A DNA stretch of 43,391 bases from a virus. Positions 1 through 6,439 of the stretch are shown one piece after another. Each line of letters opens with the position of its first letter. Position 1 is the first letter of the stretch. Location: positions 1 to 43,391 of the IMG/VR virus record IMGVR_UViG_3300020202_000035, one strand, 5' to 3'. A model generated the notes under the pieces. The model saw only the letters and a list, made by a program, of their open reading frames with translations, did not search any database and was not told the origin of the DNA. Both the position numbers and the translations under genes were made by a program.

Positions 1-127
1 GATCCACCTTATGGGGTAAACCTAGATTACACAGAAGCAATAGATGACTCCTTTGAAAATTGGATGTCGCTTATGTGTTTTTTAATTCCAAGTGCGACAC
101 GCATGTCAAAGACGCTTTTATTAAGCA
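1..127. repeat. Terminal direct repeat, first copy (assembly overlap of a circular genome)
   Basis: These 127 bases are identical to 43265-43391. The length of exactly 127 is a common largest k-mer in short-read assemblers, and the repeat lies inside a methyltransferase gene that reads straight through when the ends are joined. The best reading is a circular contig with a duplicated k-mer end, not a biological terminal repeat. Confidence 0.93.
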
Positions 128-579
128 CATCAAAGCTAGAGGGAGAAATATTTCTTTTCCGAAATTTCCCCCCGCTATGGCGCGTATGTTGGTATAAAGG
201 AGCTTCCTGCACTCGCAGCGCAATCGGTTTCAAGGATTGGGAAACGGTTTTTGTCTATGGGGAAAGGCCGAAGATTGCAACGCATGACTATTTCGAGGCT
301 CACGCAAATTTCGTAAGAGATGAAGTTCCGGGTCATCCATGCCCGAAGCCTAATAAATGGGCATCATGGTTGATATCTAAATTCTCAACATCGGGGGAGT
401 CCATCCTCGACCCATTCATGGGCTCAGGAACCACGCTCCGAGCGGCCAAGGATCTAGGACGCAAGGCAATCGGAATTGAGATATGTGAAGCTTATTGTGA
501 AATTGCAGCTAAAAGGATGAGCCAAGAGGTATTCGACTTCAAAGCGACAGACAGCGCGAAAGCACAGACCAATGAATAA
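1..579 (+). CDS. Beta-class DNA methyltransferase (N4-cytosine or N6-adenine), C-terminal part; gene continues from 43169
   Basis: This is the larger part of a 224-residue methyltransferase whose first 32 codons lie at 43169-43264. Joined, the frame is continuous and the catalytic DPPY motif falls at residues 33-36, exactly on the junction. The AdoMet-binding motif DPFMGSGTT is at about residues 169-177. Catalytic motif first and FxGxG last is the beta arrangement, used by N4-cytosine and N6-adenine enzymes. No restriction endonuclease is adjacent, so it is probably an orphan enzyme that masks phage DNA or alters expression. The target sequence cannot be read. The stop overlaps the next start by 8 bases. 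Confidence 0.9.
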   Translation, partial: DPPYGVNLDYTEAIDDSFENWMSLMCFLIPSATRMSKTLLLSTSKLEGEIFLFRNFPPLWRVCWYKGASCTRSAIGFKDWETVFVYGERPKIATHDYFEAHANFVRDEVPGHPCPKPNKWASWLISKFSTSGESILDPFMGSGTTLRAAKDLGRKAIGIEICEAYCEIAAKRMSQEVFDFKATDSAKAQTNE

Positions 580-829
580 CACCCCCACAAATTCACCGAT
601 GAGAGACAACGCTGACAACTCCTCCTCCGATCCTTTAATGTTGGCAGTAGTAGAGGCAGCGAGGGGACTTGTTGGGAAGTTAGAAGCCATCCACGCAAAT
701 GAGGAATACAAGTCGGTTTGGACGCTCTCGCACATACACGGAAGCCCATACAAAGGCCCTACCTACGAGAAGGAGCTTAAAACCACTCTTGCCGCCCTTG
801 CTGCATTAGACGCTAAACAAAAATTATGA
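572..829 (+). CDS. Small conserved phage protein, unknown function
   Basis: An 85-residue protein whose ATG overlaps the methyltransferase stop, so translation is probably coupled. The first 17 residues are polar (Asn, Ser, Asp). The rest looks helical, with AAR, LEAIHANEEY and a closing ALAALDAKQKL. The style resembles small proteins common in phage accessory regions, but no function is recognised. It is the first of four genes joined by overlaps (572-1627), which suggests one mRNA. There is no transmembrane segment or cysteine pair. Confidence 0.72.
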   Translation: MNNTPTNSPMRDNADNSSSDPLMLAVVEAARGLVGKLEAIHANEEYKSVWTLSHIHGSPYKGPTYEKELKTTLAALAALDAKQKL

Positions 830-1011
830 GTATTGAATTAAATAATCCAAAGTCAGTTCTAGAAAAGATCGATGCAGCCGCCAATTTCGTTGCCCAAATG
901 CAGTTGGCTTACATGGTAAATGACGGACAAACGTTTCGGAACGCCTTCAAAAGAGCATCAGAGTTATTATTTGAAGCAGCGCAGCAAATTCAAGAGGAGA
1001 AGAATTTATGA
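826..1011 (+). CDS. Small helical protein, unknown function
   Basis: A 61-residue, mostly helical protein. Its ATG overlaps the previous stop (ATGA) and its own stop overlaps the next start. It contains the segment IDAAANFVAQMQLAYMV, then a charged C-terminal helix ending in QEEKNL. No known family is recognised. Tight coupling on both sides is the main reason to accept it as a gene. Confidence 0.68.
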   Translation: MSIELNNPKSVLEKIDAAANFVAQMQLAYMVNDGQTFRNAFKRASELLFEAAQQIQEEKNL

Positions 1012-1418
1012 GTGGGGATATAAGAAAGTCATCCGAAGAAGGGCGTCAATCGTCGGTTTGTACGATGTCCCCAGAAGCTCAGAGGATAGCGATAGCGAAG
1101 GCTTGTGGGTGGAAAGATGTGAAGAAAGCGGATAACGGAGCACCCATAGGCTTGGGGCCTCTGAATCATTGGTATGCCAATATTCCCGACTACCTAAACG
1201 ACCTCAACGCAATGCACGAGGCAGCCCTCACGCTTACGTTATGCGATAGGTCTAAATACACAATGGAGCTGAGGAGAATTGTTCTATTGGAAGCTAGGGA
1301 TGAAATGCGAGATTTAGACTCAGGCTTAATTTGCGATCTTTATTTCTACGAAGCCACCGCAGCCCAACGCGCAGAAGCCTTCTTACGCACCCTTGGTCTA
1401 TGGAAGGAGGGAGTATGA
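1008..1418 (+). CDS. Conserved phage protein of the CGW / YLNDLNAMHEA / QRAEAFLRTLGLW type
   Basis: A 136-residue protein with three short patterns that recur together in small phage proteins: ACGWKDV near residue 32, PDYLNDLNAMHEA near residue 60, and TAAQRAEAFLRTLGLW at the C-terminus. The last is typically the end of this family. The function is not known to me; a regulatory or host-takeover role would be guesswork. The start is an ATGA overlap with the preceding gene and the stop overlaps the next start. It lies in the accessory operon downstream of the methyltransferase. Confidence 0.78.
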   Translation: MSGDIRKSSEEGRQSSVCTMSPEAQRIAIAKACGWKDVKKADNGAPIGLGPLNHWYANIPDYLNDLNAMHEAALTLTLCDRSKYTMELRRIVLLEARDEMRDLDSGLICDLYFYEATAAQRAEAFLRTLGLWKEGV

Positions 1419-1627
1419 GCATCCTGACTACCAACGATGTTTTCTGTGACTGGTGCCGAGACTATGCGAGCGATTGCGGCGATGATACGGTGCAGAAAGC
1501 GAGAGAGAACGCAAATGATCGAGGATGGTCTGTGAGATATACCCGCTACGGTAAAGCCCTTGATATATGCCCGAACTGTATTGATAGAGCCTTAAAGGGA
1601 GAACCGCCACACGAGGCGTTCAAATGA
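1415..1627 (+). CDS. Small CxxC-type putative zinc protein
   Basis: A 70-residue protein with two cysteine pairs, C11-x2-C14 and C52-x2-C55, fitting a small zinc-binding fold. The start at 1415 is chosen over an upstream in-frame codon because a strong GGAGG lies just before it and the ATG overlaps the preceding stop (ATGA). It has no recognised family. Small treble-clef or ribbon proteins are common in phage accessory operons and may bind nucleic acid or host proteins, but that is inference. Confidence 0.75.
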   Translation: MSILTTNDVFCDWCRDYASDCGDDTVQKARENANDRGWSVRYTRYGKALDICPNCIDRALKGEPPHEAFK

Positions 1628-1679
1628 GGGACGGGCAACGACTGTAAGACACCGCCTGCAACTCCTCAATAATTGATTT

Positions 1680-2312
1680 ATGAGCAACTCAAACGAAGTG
1701 AAGCTACCAGACCTAAAACGCTGCCCTTGTGGAGGGGAGGCAATGCTCATGGAGCGTCGATCAATAGATGTTCCAAGCCTCTTTTTTGTACGCTGCGCTA
1801 AATGTCATGGCGAATGGAATAGGAGGTATGAAGTATCCCGCGCAATCGAAGAGTGGAACGCTCGAACCCCTCTCCCGACAAGCGATGCAGTAACACCTAG
1901 CGACTCCCAAGGCCATGCGGGAGATTGTACGGTTTATTCTGATCCGATTAACGGGCAACCTTTTGATGGTATTTGCACTTGTGGGTATGGCTTCAAATCC
2001 TTGCGCGAAGGAGATCCTACGAGAATGTGTTCCGAGGCTCGTCTTATCGCATCAAACGAAGGACAACCCCCTCTTGCGGAGAAGGCGGGAAACTCCCCCT
2101 CCGTATCTGCCCTCCTTTTGGCTTTAGAAGAGGCTAGGAAGGCATTGGAACCTTTCACTGAGTTGAAGTGCATCTGCCATGAGGCTTACAAAGCAAGAAA
2201 GCTATCAGATCCTCAATGCTATCCTTGCGATTTAGTCTACGAGATCAGGGACGCCATTTCCGCCCTCTCTTCTATTAATAAAGTACTCAAAAACAAGAAT
2301 TTGGGGGAGTAG
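1680..2312 (+). CDS. Lar-like restriction-alleviation zinc protein with a longer C-terminal region
   Basis: A 210-residue protein. Residues 13-62 match the Lar-type pattern: CPCGG (C15, C17), a beta strand with R-C-A-K-C (C39, C42), then AIEEWNAR. Lar of the Rac prophage reduces type I restriction, and many phage proteins share this small zinc domain. Here the first motif is CPC, not the usual CPxC, one residue short. A second cysteine-rich part follows (CTCGYGF near residue 100, CICHEAY near 163, YPCDLVYEIRDAISAL near 185). It may be a fusion. The stop lies inside the 5' arm of the hairpin described at 2303-2363. Confidence 0.68.
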   Translation: MSNSNEVKLPDLKRCPCGGEAMLMERRSIDVPSLFFVRCAKCHGEWNRRYEVSRAIEEWNARTPLPTSDAVTPSDSQGHAGDCTVYSDPINGQPFDGICTCGYGFKSLREGDPTRMCSEARLIASNEGQPPLAEKAGNSPSVSALLLALEEARKALEPFTELKCICHEAYKARKLSDPQCYPCDLVYEIRDAISALSSINKVLKNKNLGE

Positions 2313-2363
2313 CCAGCGTTTCCCCGCAACCAAGAATCATCCGTCATTTAACCAAATAAGATT
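2303..2363 (+). promoter_or_regulatory. Recurrent hairpin leader, copy A (upstream of the 72-aa gene)
   Basis: GGGGGA at 2303-2308 pairs with TTCCCC at 2320-2325. Downstream comes TCCCCGCA, ten bases, ATCC, GTC, then TTTAACCA, and the ATG at 2364. The same order occurs upstream of 41358 and 43169. There is no Shine-Dalgarno-like GGAGG at the usual distance in front of the ATG. Confidence 0.62.
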
Positions 2364-2582
2364 ATGGCAGGATCACTAAGTCACATTGTAGCTCATGACG
2401 GAACTTTCCGCATGGGGCTGATTGAAAACCTTGGAGATGCTCACGAGGCACTCGATGAGTGTTTCAAGATCATCATGGAACTCACTGGAGGCGATAAGGA
2501 AAAGGTGAACGAGGTTTGCCGACGATTGAGGCTTCCTAGAATAGAAGCAAACATGAAACCTGGAGGCAGCGATGCTTTATGA
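2364..2582 (+). CDS. Small conserved phage protein (SLSHIV / LIENLGDAHEALDEC type)
   Basis: A 72-residue protein with an N-terminal SLSHIVAHDGTFRMGLIENLG segment and helical ALDECFKIIMELTGG. This style recurs in small phage proteins, but I know no function. It follows leader copy A, which carries no Shine-Dalgarno sequence. Its stop (TGA) overlaps the next ATG, so the two are probably coupled. Confidence 0.72.
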   Translation: MAGSLSHIVAHDGTFRMGLIENLGDAHEALDECFKIIMELTGGDKEKVNEVCRRLRLPRIEANMKPGGSDAL

Positions 2583-2779
2583 TGAAAACGAAAAACACCC
2601 CTAAATTAAGTCGGCACGAAAAGAGACTAGTACGGATATGCTGTGAGAAGAGGGAGGAGCCTTACGCCATTGCGAAAGTGGCCGCAGGATGGGCAGACAT
2701 TACTTTTATTATGTATGGAGAGGCCATTCTTGAACTTGCTGCCCTTGTCCGCAAGCTCTCAAAGAAAGGGAAGGTATGA
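2579..2779 (+). CDS. Small basic helical protein, unknown function
   Basis: A 66-residue protein starting with a double ATG that overlaps the stop of 2364-2582. Residues 1-25 are basic (KTKNTPKLSRHEKRLVRI), with one close cysteine pair (ICCEK). The C-terminal half is helical (YGEAILELAALVRKLSKK). No family is recognised. It belongs to the same coupled set of small genes. Confidence 0.66.
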   Translation: MMKTKNTPKLSRHEKRLVRICCEKREEPYAIAKVAAGWADITFIMYGEAILELAALVRKLSKKGKV

Positions 2780-2856
2780 AACGCATAACAGACTGGCAGT
2801 CATTCCCATCCAAGCTTTACGTAGTTTCTCACGACTACCATAAAGACTCGACATGA
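2776..2856 (+). CDS. Very short ORF (26 aa), possible coupled micro-gene
   Basis: This 26-residue reading frame starts in an ATGA overlap with the preceding stop and follows a good AAGGGAAGG ribosome site. It encodes KRITDWQSFPSKLYVVSH and ends with TGA at 2854-2856. Coupling and the ribosome site argue for translation. The shortness and lack of any family argue for caution. Confidence 0.4.
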   Translation: MKRITDWQSFPSKLYVVSHDYHKDST

Positions 2857-2882
2857 GCAAGATTCAATGAGAAAGGCAAGGT

Positions 2883-3284
2883 ATGACCCACGAAGAAATT
2901 GATCAACTAGAAGCAGGCTTTGAGCTTAACGCCACGATTGCCGTAAAGGTTTTTGGATGGAAAAAAGTTGAAGTTACAGGACACAACTTCTCAGGATTTG
3001 GATATTTCAGAGAGTCTAGAATTTACGACATTTATGAACTTCCCAATTACAGCACCGACATTAGCGCAGCTTGGGAGGTTGTGGAGAAAATGAAAGAGCA
3101 CAAAGGCGAATGGTTCGCGTTAGAATATTACCCCGCCGAAGACTCATGGGAAGCTGGATGGAAATATGACGATTACGATACGGGTCCAAGTTGGTCTATT
3201 TTCAGGAATCACGCCACTGCTAAAACACTCCCACTTGCCATTTGCCGAGCCGCCTTGAAAGCTGTAATCTCAGAACGGAAATGA
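2883..3284 (+). CDS. Conserved phage protein, unknown function (aromatic-rich)
   Basis: A 133-residue acidic protein rich in Tyr and Trp. It contains ATIAVKVFGWKKVE near the start, a central pattern of YSTDISAAWEVVEKM, then WFALEYYP and a C-terminal AICRAALKAVIS. The arrangement 'VFGWK ... YSTDISAAWEVVEKM ... AICRAALKA' is one I associate with small conserved phage proteins, often listed as phage ABA-sandwich-type proteins. That fold assignment is tentative. A strong ribosome site (AAGGCAAGG) lies before the ATG. The stop overlaps the next start (ATGA). Confidence 0.74.
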   Translation: MTHEEIDQLEAGFELNATIAVKVFGWKKVEVTGHNFSGFGYFRESRIYDIYELPNYSTDISAAWEVVEKMKEHKGEWFALEYYPAEDSWEAGWKYDDYDTGPSWSIFRNHATAKTLPLAICRAALKAVISERK

Positions 3285-3577
3285 ATACAAGACCAGGAAC
3301 CCGATTTATTTGCGACGTAAAGGAAGGCACCAAGCTCATACCGCTTGGAGATGGCAGGATTCTCATAGCTCATCCCGACGAAATGCAACGCATCGTCTAT
3401 TTTGAAACCTGCGCCGATTGCGAAGGAGTAGGATTCTCCATCAAAGGGACATGCAAAACATGCGACGGCTTTGGCAAACAAAGGAAAATTAAAGAGATCA
3501 ACCCTGATACTCCCTCAGAAGATACGGCACCACCTTCTGCCCGTACCTCTGAAGCTGATCCTTCACCAGCGCCATAA
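3281..3577 (+). CDS. DnaJ-type zinc-finger-like small protein
   Basis: A 98-residue protein with CADCEGVGF (C44, C47) and CKTCDGFGK (C58, C61), two CxxCxGxG half-sites like those of the DnaJ zinc domain. No J domain is present. The last 30 residues are low-complexity (Pro, Ser, Thr, Ala) and overlap the end of the endolysin gene on the other strand by 80 bases. That tail may have arisen by read-through into antisense sequence. It is the last gene of the rightward accessory operon. Start chosen at the ATGA overlap with 2883-3284. Confidence 0.72.
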   Translation: MNTRPGTRFICDVKEGTKLIPLGDGRILIAHPDEMQRIVYFETCADCEGVGFSIKGTCKTCDGFGKQRKIKEINPDTPSEDTAPPSARTSEADPSPAP

Positions 3578-4043
3578 ACGCTTCCCATTGATCAGGATAG
3601 ATCGTTTGACACCCAAGACTCGACGTCGTTGATCGGCTCCCGCGATGGATGTTGATCCCGAACCAACCTTCCTGCATCGGTCCGTTGTCCCGATTCACAC
3701 AAACAGGCGCCGCTTGCACGAGCGCTTGGTATTGCAATACTTTGGGTTTACTCAACCCGTGGATCCCAAGCTTATAGAACCAAAGCCCTGGCTTTAAGAC
3801 CGCCACGTGATCGCGATAAATACTAGGATCGGTGTTCGCGTTAAACGCGACATGACACGACGGCGAGTTGAGAAAAATCGCATCGTCATAAATGCCACGG
3901 TCATTTTCTCCCACCTTGCCCATGCTGTCTCGGTAATATCCTCTTACGCCAAGCAGGCACACGGCGTCGCGCACGCCTGCGTCGAGGAGCATCTTTGCCG
4001 TCTTTTGCGATGGTTGAGCTGGACGTTTGCTCGGGATGATCAT
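3498..4043 (-). CDS. Putative endolysin with a YkuD/L,D-peptidase-like active-site pattern
   Basis: This 181-residue protein is the last gene of the late operon, directly after the candidate spanin genes. Near the C-terminus it has NIHRG (H133) followed by SSLGC (C145). The H...SxGC arrangement is the catalytic signature of YkuD-type L,D-transpeptidases and related phage peptidoglycan enzymes. No signal peptide is visible, which fits a holin-dependent lysin. The substrate would be the peptide part of peptidoglycan. Its ATG overlaps the stop of the preceding gene (ATGA). The enzyme class is inferred from the motif and from position, and other hydrolase folds are possible. Confidence 0.65.
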   Translation of the reverse strand: MIIPSKRPAQPSQKTAKMLLDAGVRDAVCLLGVRGYYRDSMGKVGENDRGIYDDAIFLNSPSCHVAFNANTDPSIYRDHVAVLKPGLWFYKLGIHGLSKPKVLQYQALVQAAPVCVNRDNGPMQEGWFGINIHRGSRSTTSSLGCQTIYPDQWEAFMALVKDQLQRYGQKVVPYLLREYQG

Positions 4044-4357
4044 GGTACATCTTTTCGAATCTTCAGTTCTTCGATGATCCTCAAAAGCTCAAGCTCGCGC
4101 TCATCGCGTTCAATCAAGTACGATTGGCTCACAATCGCCACATCACCCACCACAAGGCCGTCTTGAATCTCGTTCACGGCGGGAATGAGCTTACCTTGCT
4201 CTGTCTCGATCCGAGATCCTTTAGGTAAAGCAATCACCCAAGCATTGCCGCTTGGAGTCTCCATGAACACTGGCTTCGATCGACTAGACGTTGTCGCGCA
4301 TCCGCTCAGCAGCAGCGCGAATACGCAAACGACGAAGCATAGCTTCAGCGCCCGCAT
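4040..4357 (-). CDS. Candidate outer-membrane spanin lipoprotein (Rz1-like)
   Basis: A 105-residue protein beginning MRALKLCFVVCVFALLLSGC, a lipoprotein signal with lipobox LLSGC. The mature part is about 87 residues. The start at 4357 is chosen because it places this signal at the N-terminus; an upstream in-frame start would bury it. The start lies inside the preceding gene in a different frame, the usual Rz/Rz1 arrangement. An o-spanin anchors in the outer membrane and fuses it with the inner membrane at lysis. The mature chain is not proline-rich as in lambda Rz1, so the assignment rests on lipobox, overlap and location. Confidence 0.68.
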   Translation of the reverse strand: MRALKLCFVVCVFALLLSGCATTSSRSKPVFMETPSGNAWVIALPKGSRIETEQGKLIPAVNEIQDGLVVGDVAIVSQSYLIERDERELELLRIIEELKIRKDVP

Positions 4358-4526
4358 GATCGCCTTTTTTCCGCAGGCGATGAACTTCTTCGATGCTGTC
4401 AGAATATTCCTGTTTGAGATCATCAATCCTCTCTTGTTTCGATGGAGCTCGCTTCCGCTTCACCCACCACATCACAAGACCCATGATCGAGCCCAGGAGT
4501 GAAAGGATGGCCAGAGCGATGCTCAT
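4284..4526 (-). CDS. Candidate inner-membrane spanin (Rz-like)
   Basis: An 80-residue protein with one N-terminal membrane segment (about residues 2-22, ending MWWVKRKR) and a charged helical C-terminal domain rich in Glu, Arg and Lys. This is the layout of an i-spanin. The start is set at 4526, because the frame upstream runs into the tRNA gene. Only five bases separate the tRNA CCA end from the ATG, and no Shine-Dalgarno lies between. The last 74 bases overlap the lipoprotein gene in another frame. It is short for an i-spanin. Confidence 0.66.
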   Translation of the reverse strand: MSIALAILSLLGSIMGLVMWWVKRKRAPSKQERIDDLKQEYSDSIEEVHRLRKKGDHAGAEAMLRRLRIRAAAERMRDNV

Positions 4527-4531
4527 GAGAG

Positions 4532-4606
4532 TGGTTGCAGGGAGGGGATTCGAACCCCCGATCTCCACGTTATGAGCGTGGCGACTTGCCTCTTGTCCAC
4601 CCTGCT
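4532..4606 (-). tRNA. tRNA with anticodon CAU, initiator-like (fMet-type) features
   Basis: The minus strand folds into a full 75-nt tRNA with an encoded CCA end (4532-4534). Anticodon stem CCACG/CGUGG holds the loop CUCAUAA, giving anticodon CAU (Met). The T arm is GGGGG-UUCGAAU-CCCCU. Position 1 (A, 4606) faces A72, so the first pair is open, as in bacterial initiator tRNAs (C1xA72). The D stem has A11:U24, another initiator mark. The three G-C pairs at 29-31/39-41 expected of initiators are not complete: only 31-39 is G-C. It lies six bases after the holin stop and five before the spanin ATG. Confidence 0.9.
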
Positions 4607-4612
4607 TTCAGA

Positions 4613-4810
4613 TTACTTCGCACCAGCCGCTTCGCTGGAAACGTTGTTATCGCGTGCAAAGATCAAACCAAACCCCGACGTGACGGCCGCGATCGTGGTG
4701 GTCCAATCAGGATTCGTATTCACGTTTCCATCCAAGAGGAGAGAAACCACGTTGCACACTGCCGCGAGAATCGTTGAGATTCCGAGCACGGTTGTTTTCC
4801 AACTTTTCAT
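4613..4810 (-). CDS. Putative holin, small two-hydrophobic-segment protein
   Basis: A 65-residue protein beginning MKSWKTT, with hydrophobic segments at about residues 8-26 and 41-52 separated by a short polar turn (DGNVNTNPDW). It ends in a polar, Asn- and Ser-containing tail (DNNVSSEAAGAK). Size, two segments and position among lysis genes fit a class II holin, which would form inner-membrane lesions and let the endolysin out. A ribosome site AAGGAAA stands before the ATG. The second segment is weak, so membrane insertion is inferred. Confidence 0.62.
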   Translation of the reverse strand: MKSWKTTVLGISTILAAVCNVVSLLLDGNVNTNPDWTTTIAAVTSGFGLIFARDNNVSSEAAGAK

Positions 4811-4826
4811 ATATTTCCTTTAGTTT

Positions 4827-5114
4827 TTATTTTCCAAGTAGCTTCCAAAAAGCATTCACCACGAGTCCGATCAGAGTTGTGATCACGCCCATAATCACGA
4901 TCTTGCGCGTCTTCTCGGTTTCGACGAGGCGATCGAGCTTCGTTTTCATCCCAGGACTGTCATCATGCCCTTCGCCATAAAGCTCTGCGGAGTGTCTGTC
5001 TAAAGTTTTGCGCTGATTGATTAAGCGCTCTTCTGTAAGACTCACATGTTTTTCGATAAAGCCTTTTAGTTCCGTGAGCTTGTTGTTGATTTCAGATAAA
5101 TGCTGTTCGCTCAT
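4827..5114 (-). CDS. XhlA-like coiled-coil membrane protein, lysis accessory
   Basis: A 95-residue protein. Residues 1-60 are a charged helix, likely a coiled coil (SEINNKLTELKGFIEKHVSL). A single membrane segment follows near the C-terminus (IVIMGVITTLIGLVVNAFW). Coiled coil then tail anchor is the layout of XhlA-type holin partners. Start chosen at 5114, because GGAGG lies seven bases upstream and the ATG overlaps the stop of the preceding gene (ATGA). It sits directly before the holin. Confidence 0.65.
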   Translation of the reverse strand: MSEQHLSEINNKLTELKGFIEKHVSLTEERLINQRKTLDRHSAELYGEGHDDSPGMKTKLDRLVETEKTRKIVIMGVITTLIGLVVNAFWKLLGK

Positions 5115-5326
5115 ATCAAAAACCTCCATAAAGCATCTGCGGCCGCTCCGCTCGCCGCGCCGATACAAAACATTTTCCAGTTTTTCTTTTGCGGATTAAT
5201 TTGACTTGATCCCGTTGTGGGTTGTTCCACTACCCTCCAAGAGAAAGTTTCTGATGGATTTTTCACACAGATCTTTCCCGGATCGCGGACAGCATTGTAA
5301 TTTGGGTTGTTATAAACTTTTTTCAT
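5111..5326 (-). CDS. Small protein with C-terminal hydrophobic segment
   Basis: A 71-residue protein. It starts MKKVYNNPNYNAVRDPGK and ends in a hydrophobic, Ala- and Gly-rich stretch (about residues 52-71). The start overlaps the stop of the previous gene (ATGA), and the stop overlaps the next start. It lies between a tail or adhesin gene and the lysis genes, so it could be a lysis or envelope protein. No family is recognised. Confidence 0.62.
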   Translation of the reverse strand: MKKVYNNPNYNAVRDPGKICVKNPSETFSWRVVEQPTTGSSQINPQKKNWKMFCIGAASGAAADALWRFLI

Positions 5327-6438
5327 CCAACCCCCAATAGAGTTAAATTTGAATTAGACGCCACTGCGGCGGCTGGAGTGAAATCCACCATAAGCGTGAT
5401 CATCGTGCATCGGTGAGCCACCGCCGCGTTAGCTCTTACCCCAACTTCCGCAGAGTCTAAATCTGAGGTCGTCCAAGGTAAGCCCGATGTCGGGTTTACC
5501 GTGTGAACATTTTGGATCGCTTGATAAGTGCTGCCATGGTCTCGGTTTGTACTCGTGTCGTTATCTGTGCCATTAACTCGGAGACGCAATCTGAATGCAG
5601 AAGTTCCCCCTTCATCTCTACACACGATATAAGGCTGCACGGCGTTGATCGTGCCTGAAATTCCAGCGCTTGCGCAGGACTCGAACGTTACGGTCTCTGC
5701 ATTGCCACTCGTCGAAGTATTAATAATAGAGGTATCTCCATCATGAGGAATCTCATCAACGTTTAGGTAATCGTTCGTCCATGCCGTGTAAGCTCCATTT
5801 CCAGTGACTTGCATGCGCACAAGCTGTCCCGCTCCAGGAAAAGAGGTGTCATGCACTGCGACATCATCGTAGTAAAAATTGACCGTATTCCCGTTTCGAT
5901 TTGCGTGCTTGCCGATACGCATTTGACCATGTTGATTAGTTGAAAAATTAGACGTGCCAGAAATCTCACTCGTCCCATCGATTTTAATTTCGTAGGATGC
6001 ACTCGCTCCAGTCCCAACGGTAAACTCGATTAGATACCAGGTATCTTGAGATAAGACAGTCGCACCCGTAGCGACTAACGTGTTTGAGGCGTTGTAGGCC
6101 GACAAATTTCCGCTACTATCGATTCTCATTTCGAATTTCAAAGCGGCGGTTGAATCAAGTAATCCGAGAATTGGCTCACTGTTAGCAGAGGGTTTCGTCC
6201 CATAACGAAAATAAACTCGAAACCATAGCGTGTTTACCGCCCAATTAATTGCCTGAACACCAACGGACGTATTGATCCCGCGAATCATGTAGTAACCAGC
6301 CCCCGTGGTTGTAGGGTTAACCTGTAAAGCACGTGCTCCCGTTCGCACAGTTGTCCCCTGAACCGAGAATGTTCCAGAGGTAGAGTTTGCCTCCGTATTA
6401 TCCGCAGCTTCCCACCCGCATATATTCAGGTAAGGCAT
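5323..6438 (-). CDS. Adhesin-like virion protein with a LamG/concanavalin-like domain
   Basis: A 371-residue protein. Residues about 10-200 read as a jelly-roll lectin domain of the LamG/concanavalin type: TGARALQVNP, a strand-rich middle with WFRVYFRYG, DTWYLIEFTVG, then FYYDDVAV near residue 195. A second beta-rich domain follows. Such proteins sit at the tips or sides of phage tails and bind surface glycans. It ends the block of tail genes before lysis. Host binding is inferred from the fold and location. The C-terminus (NLTLLGVG) is a common ending of phage structural proteins of this kind. Confidence 0.7.
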   Translation of the reverse strand: MPYLNICGWEAADNTEANSTSGTFSVQGTTVRTGARALQVNPTTTGAGYYMIRGINTSVGVQAINWAVNTLWFRVYFRYGTKPSANSEPILGLLDSTAALKFEMRIDSSGNLSAYNASNTLVATGATVLSQDTWYLIEFTVGTGASASYEIKIDGTSEISGTSNFSTNQHGQMRIGKHANRNGNTVNFYYDDVAVHDTSFPGAGQLVRMQVTGNGAYTAWTNDYLNVDEIPHDGDTSIINTSTSGNAETVTFESCASAGISGTINAVQPYIVCRDEGGTSAFRLRLRVNGTDNDTSTNRDHGSTYQAIQNVHTVNPTSGLPWTTSDLDSAEVGVRANAAVAHRCTMITLMVDFTPAAAVASNSNLTLLGVG

Positions 6439-6439
6439 G

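Noticed and set aside
1-127. Terminal direct repeat of a T7-like packaged genome
   Set aside because: T7-like phages can have such ends, but 127 bases is an exact assembler k-mer size and the repeat splits a methyltransferase gene. Read depth would settle it.
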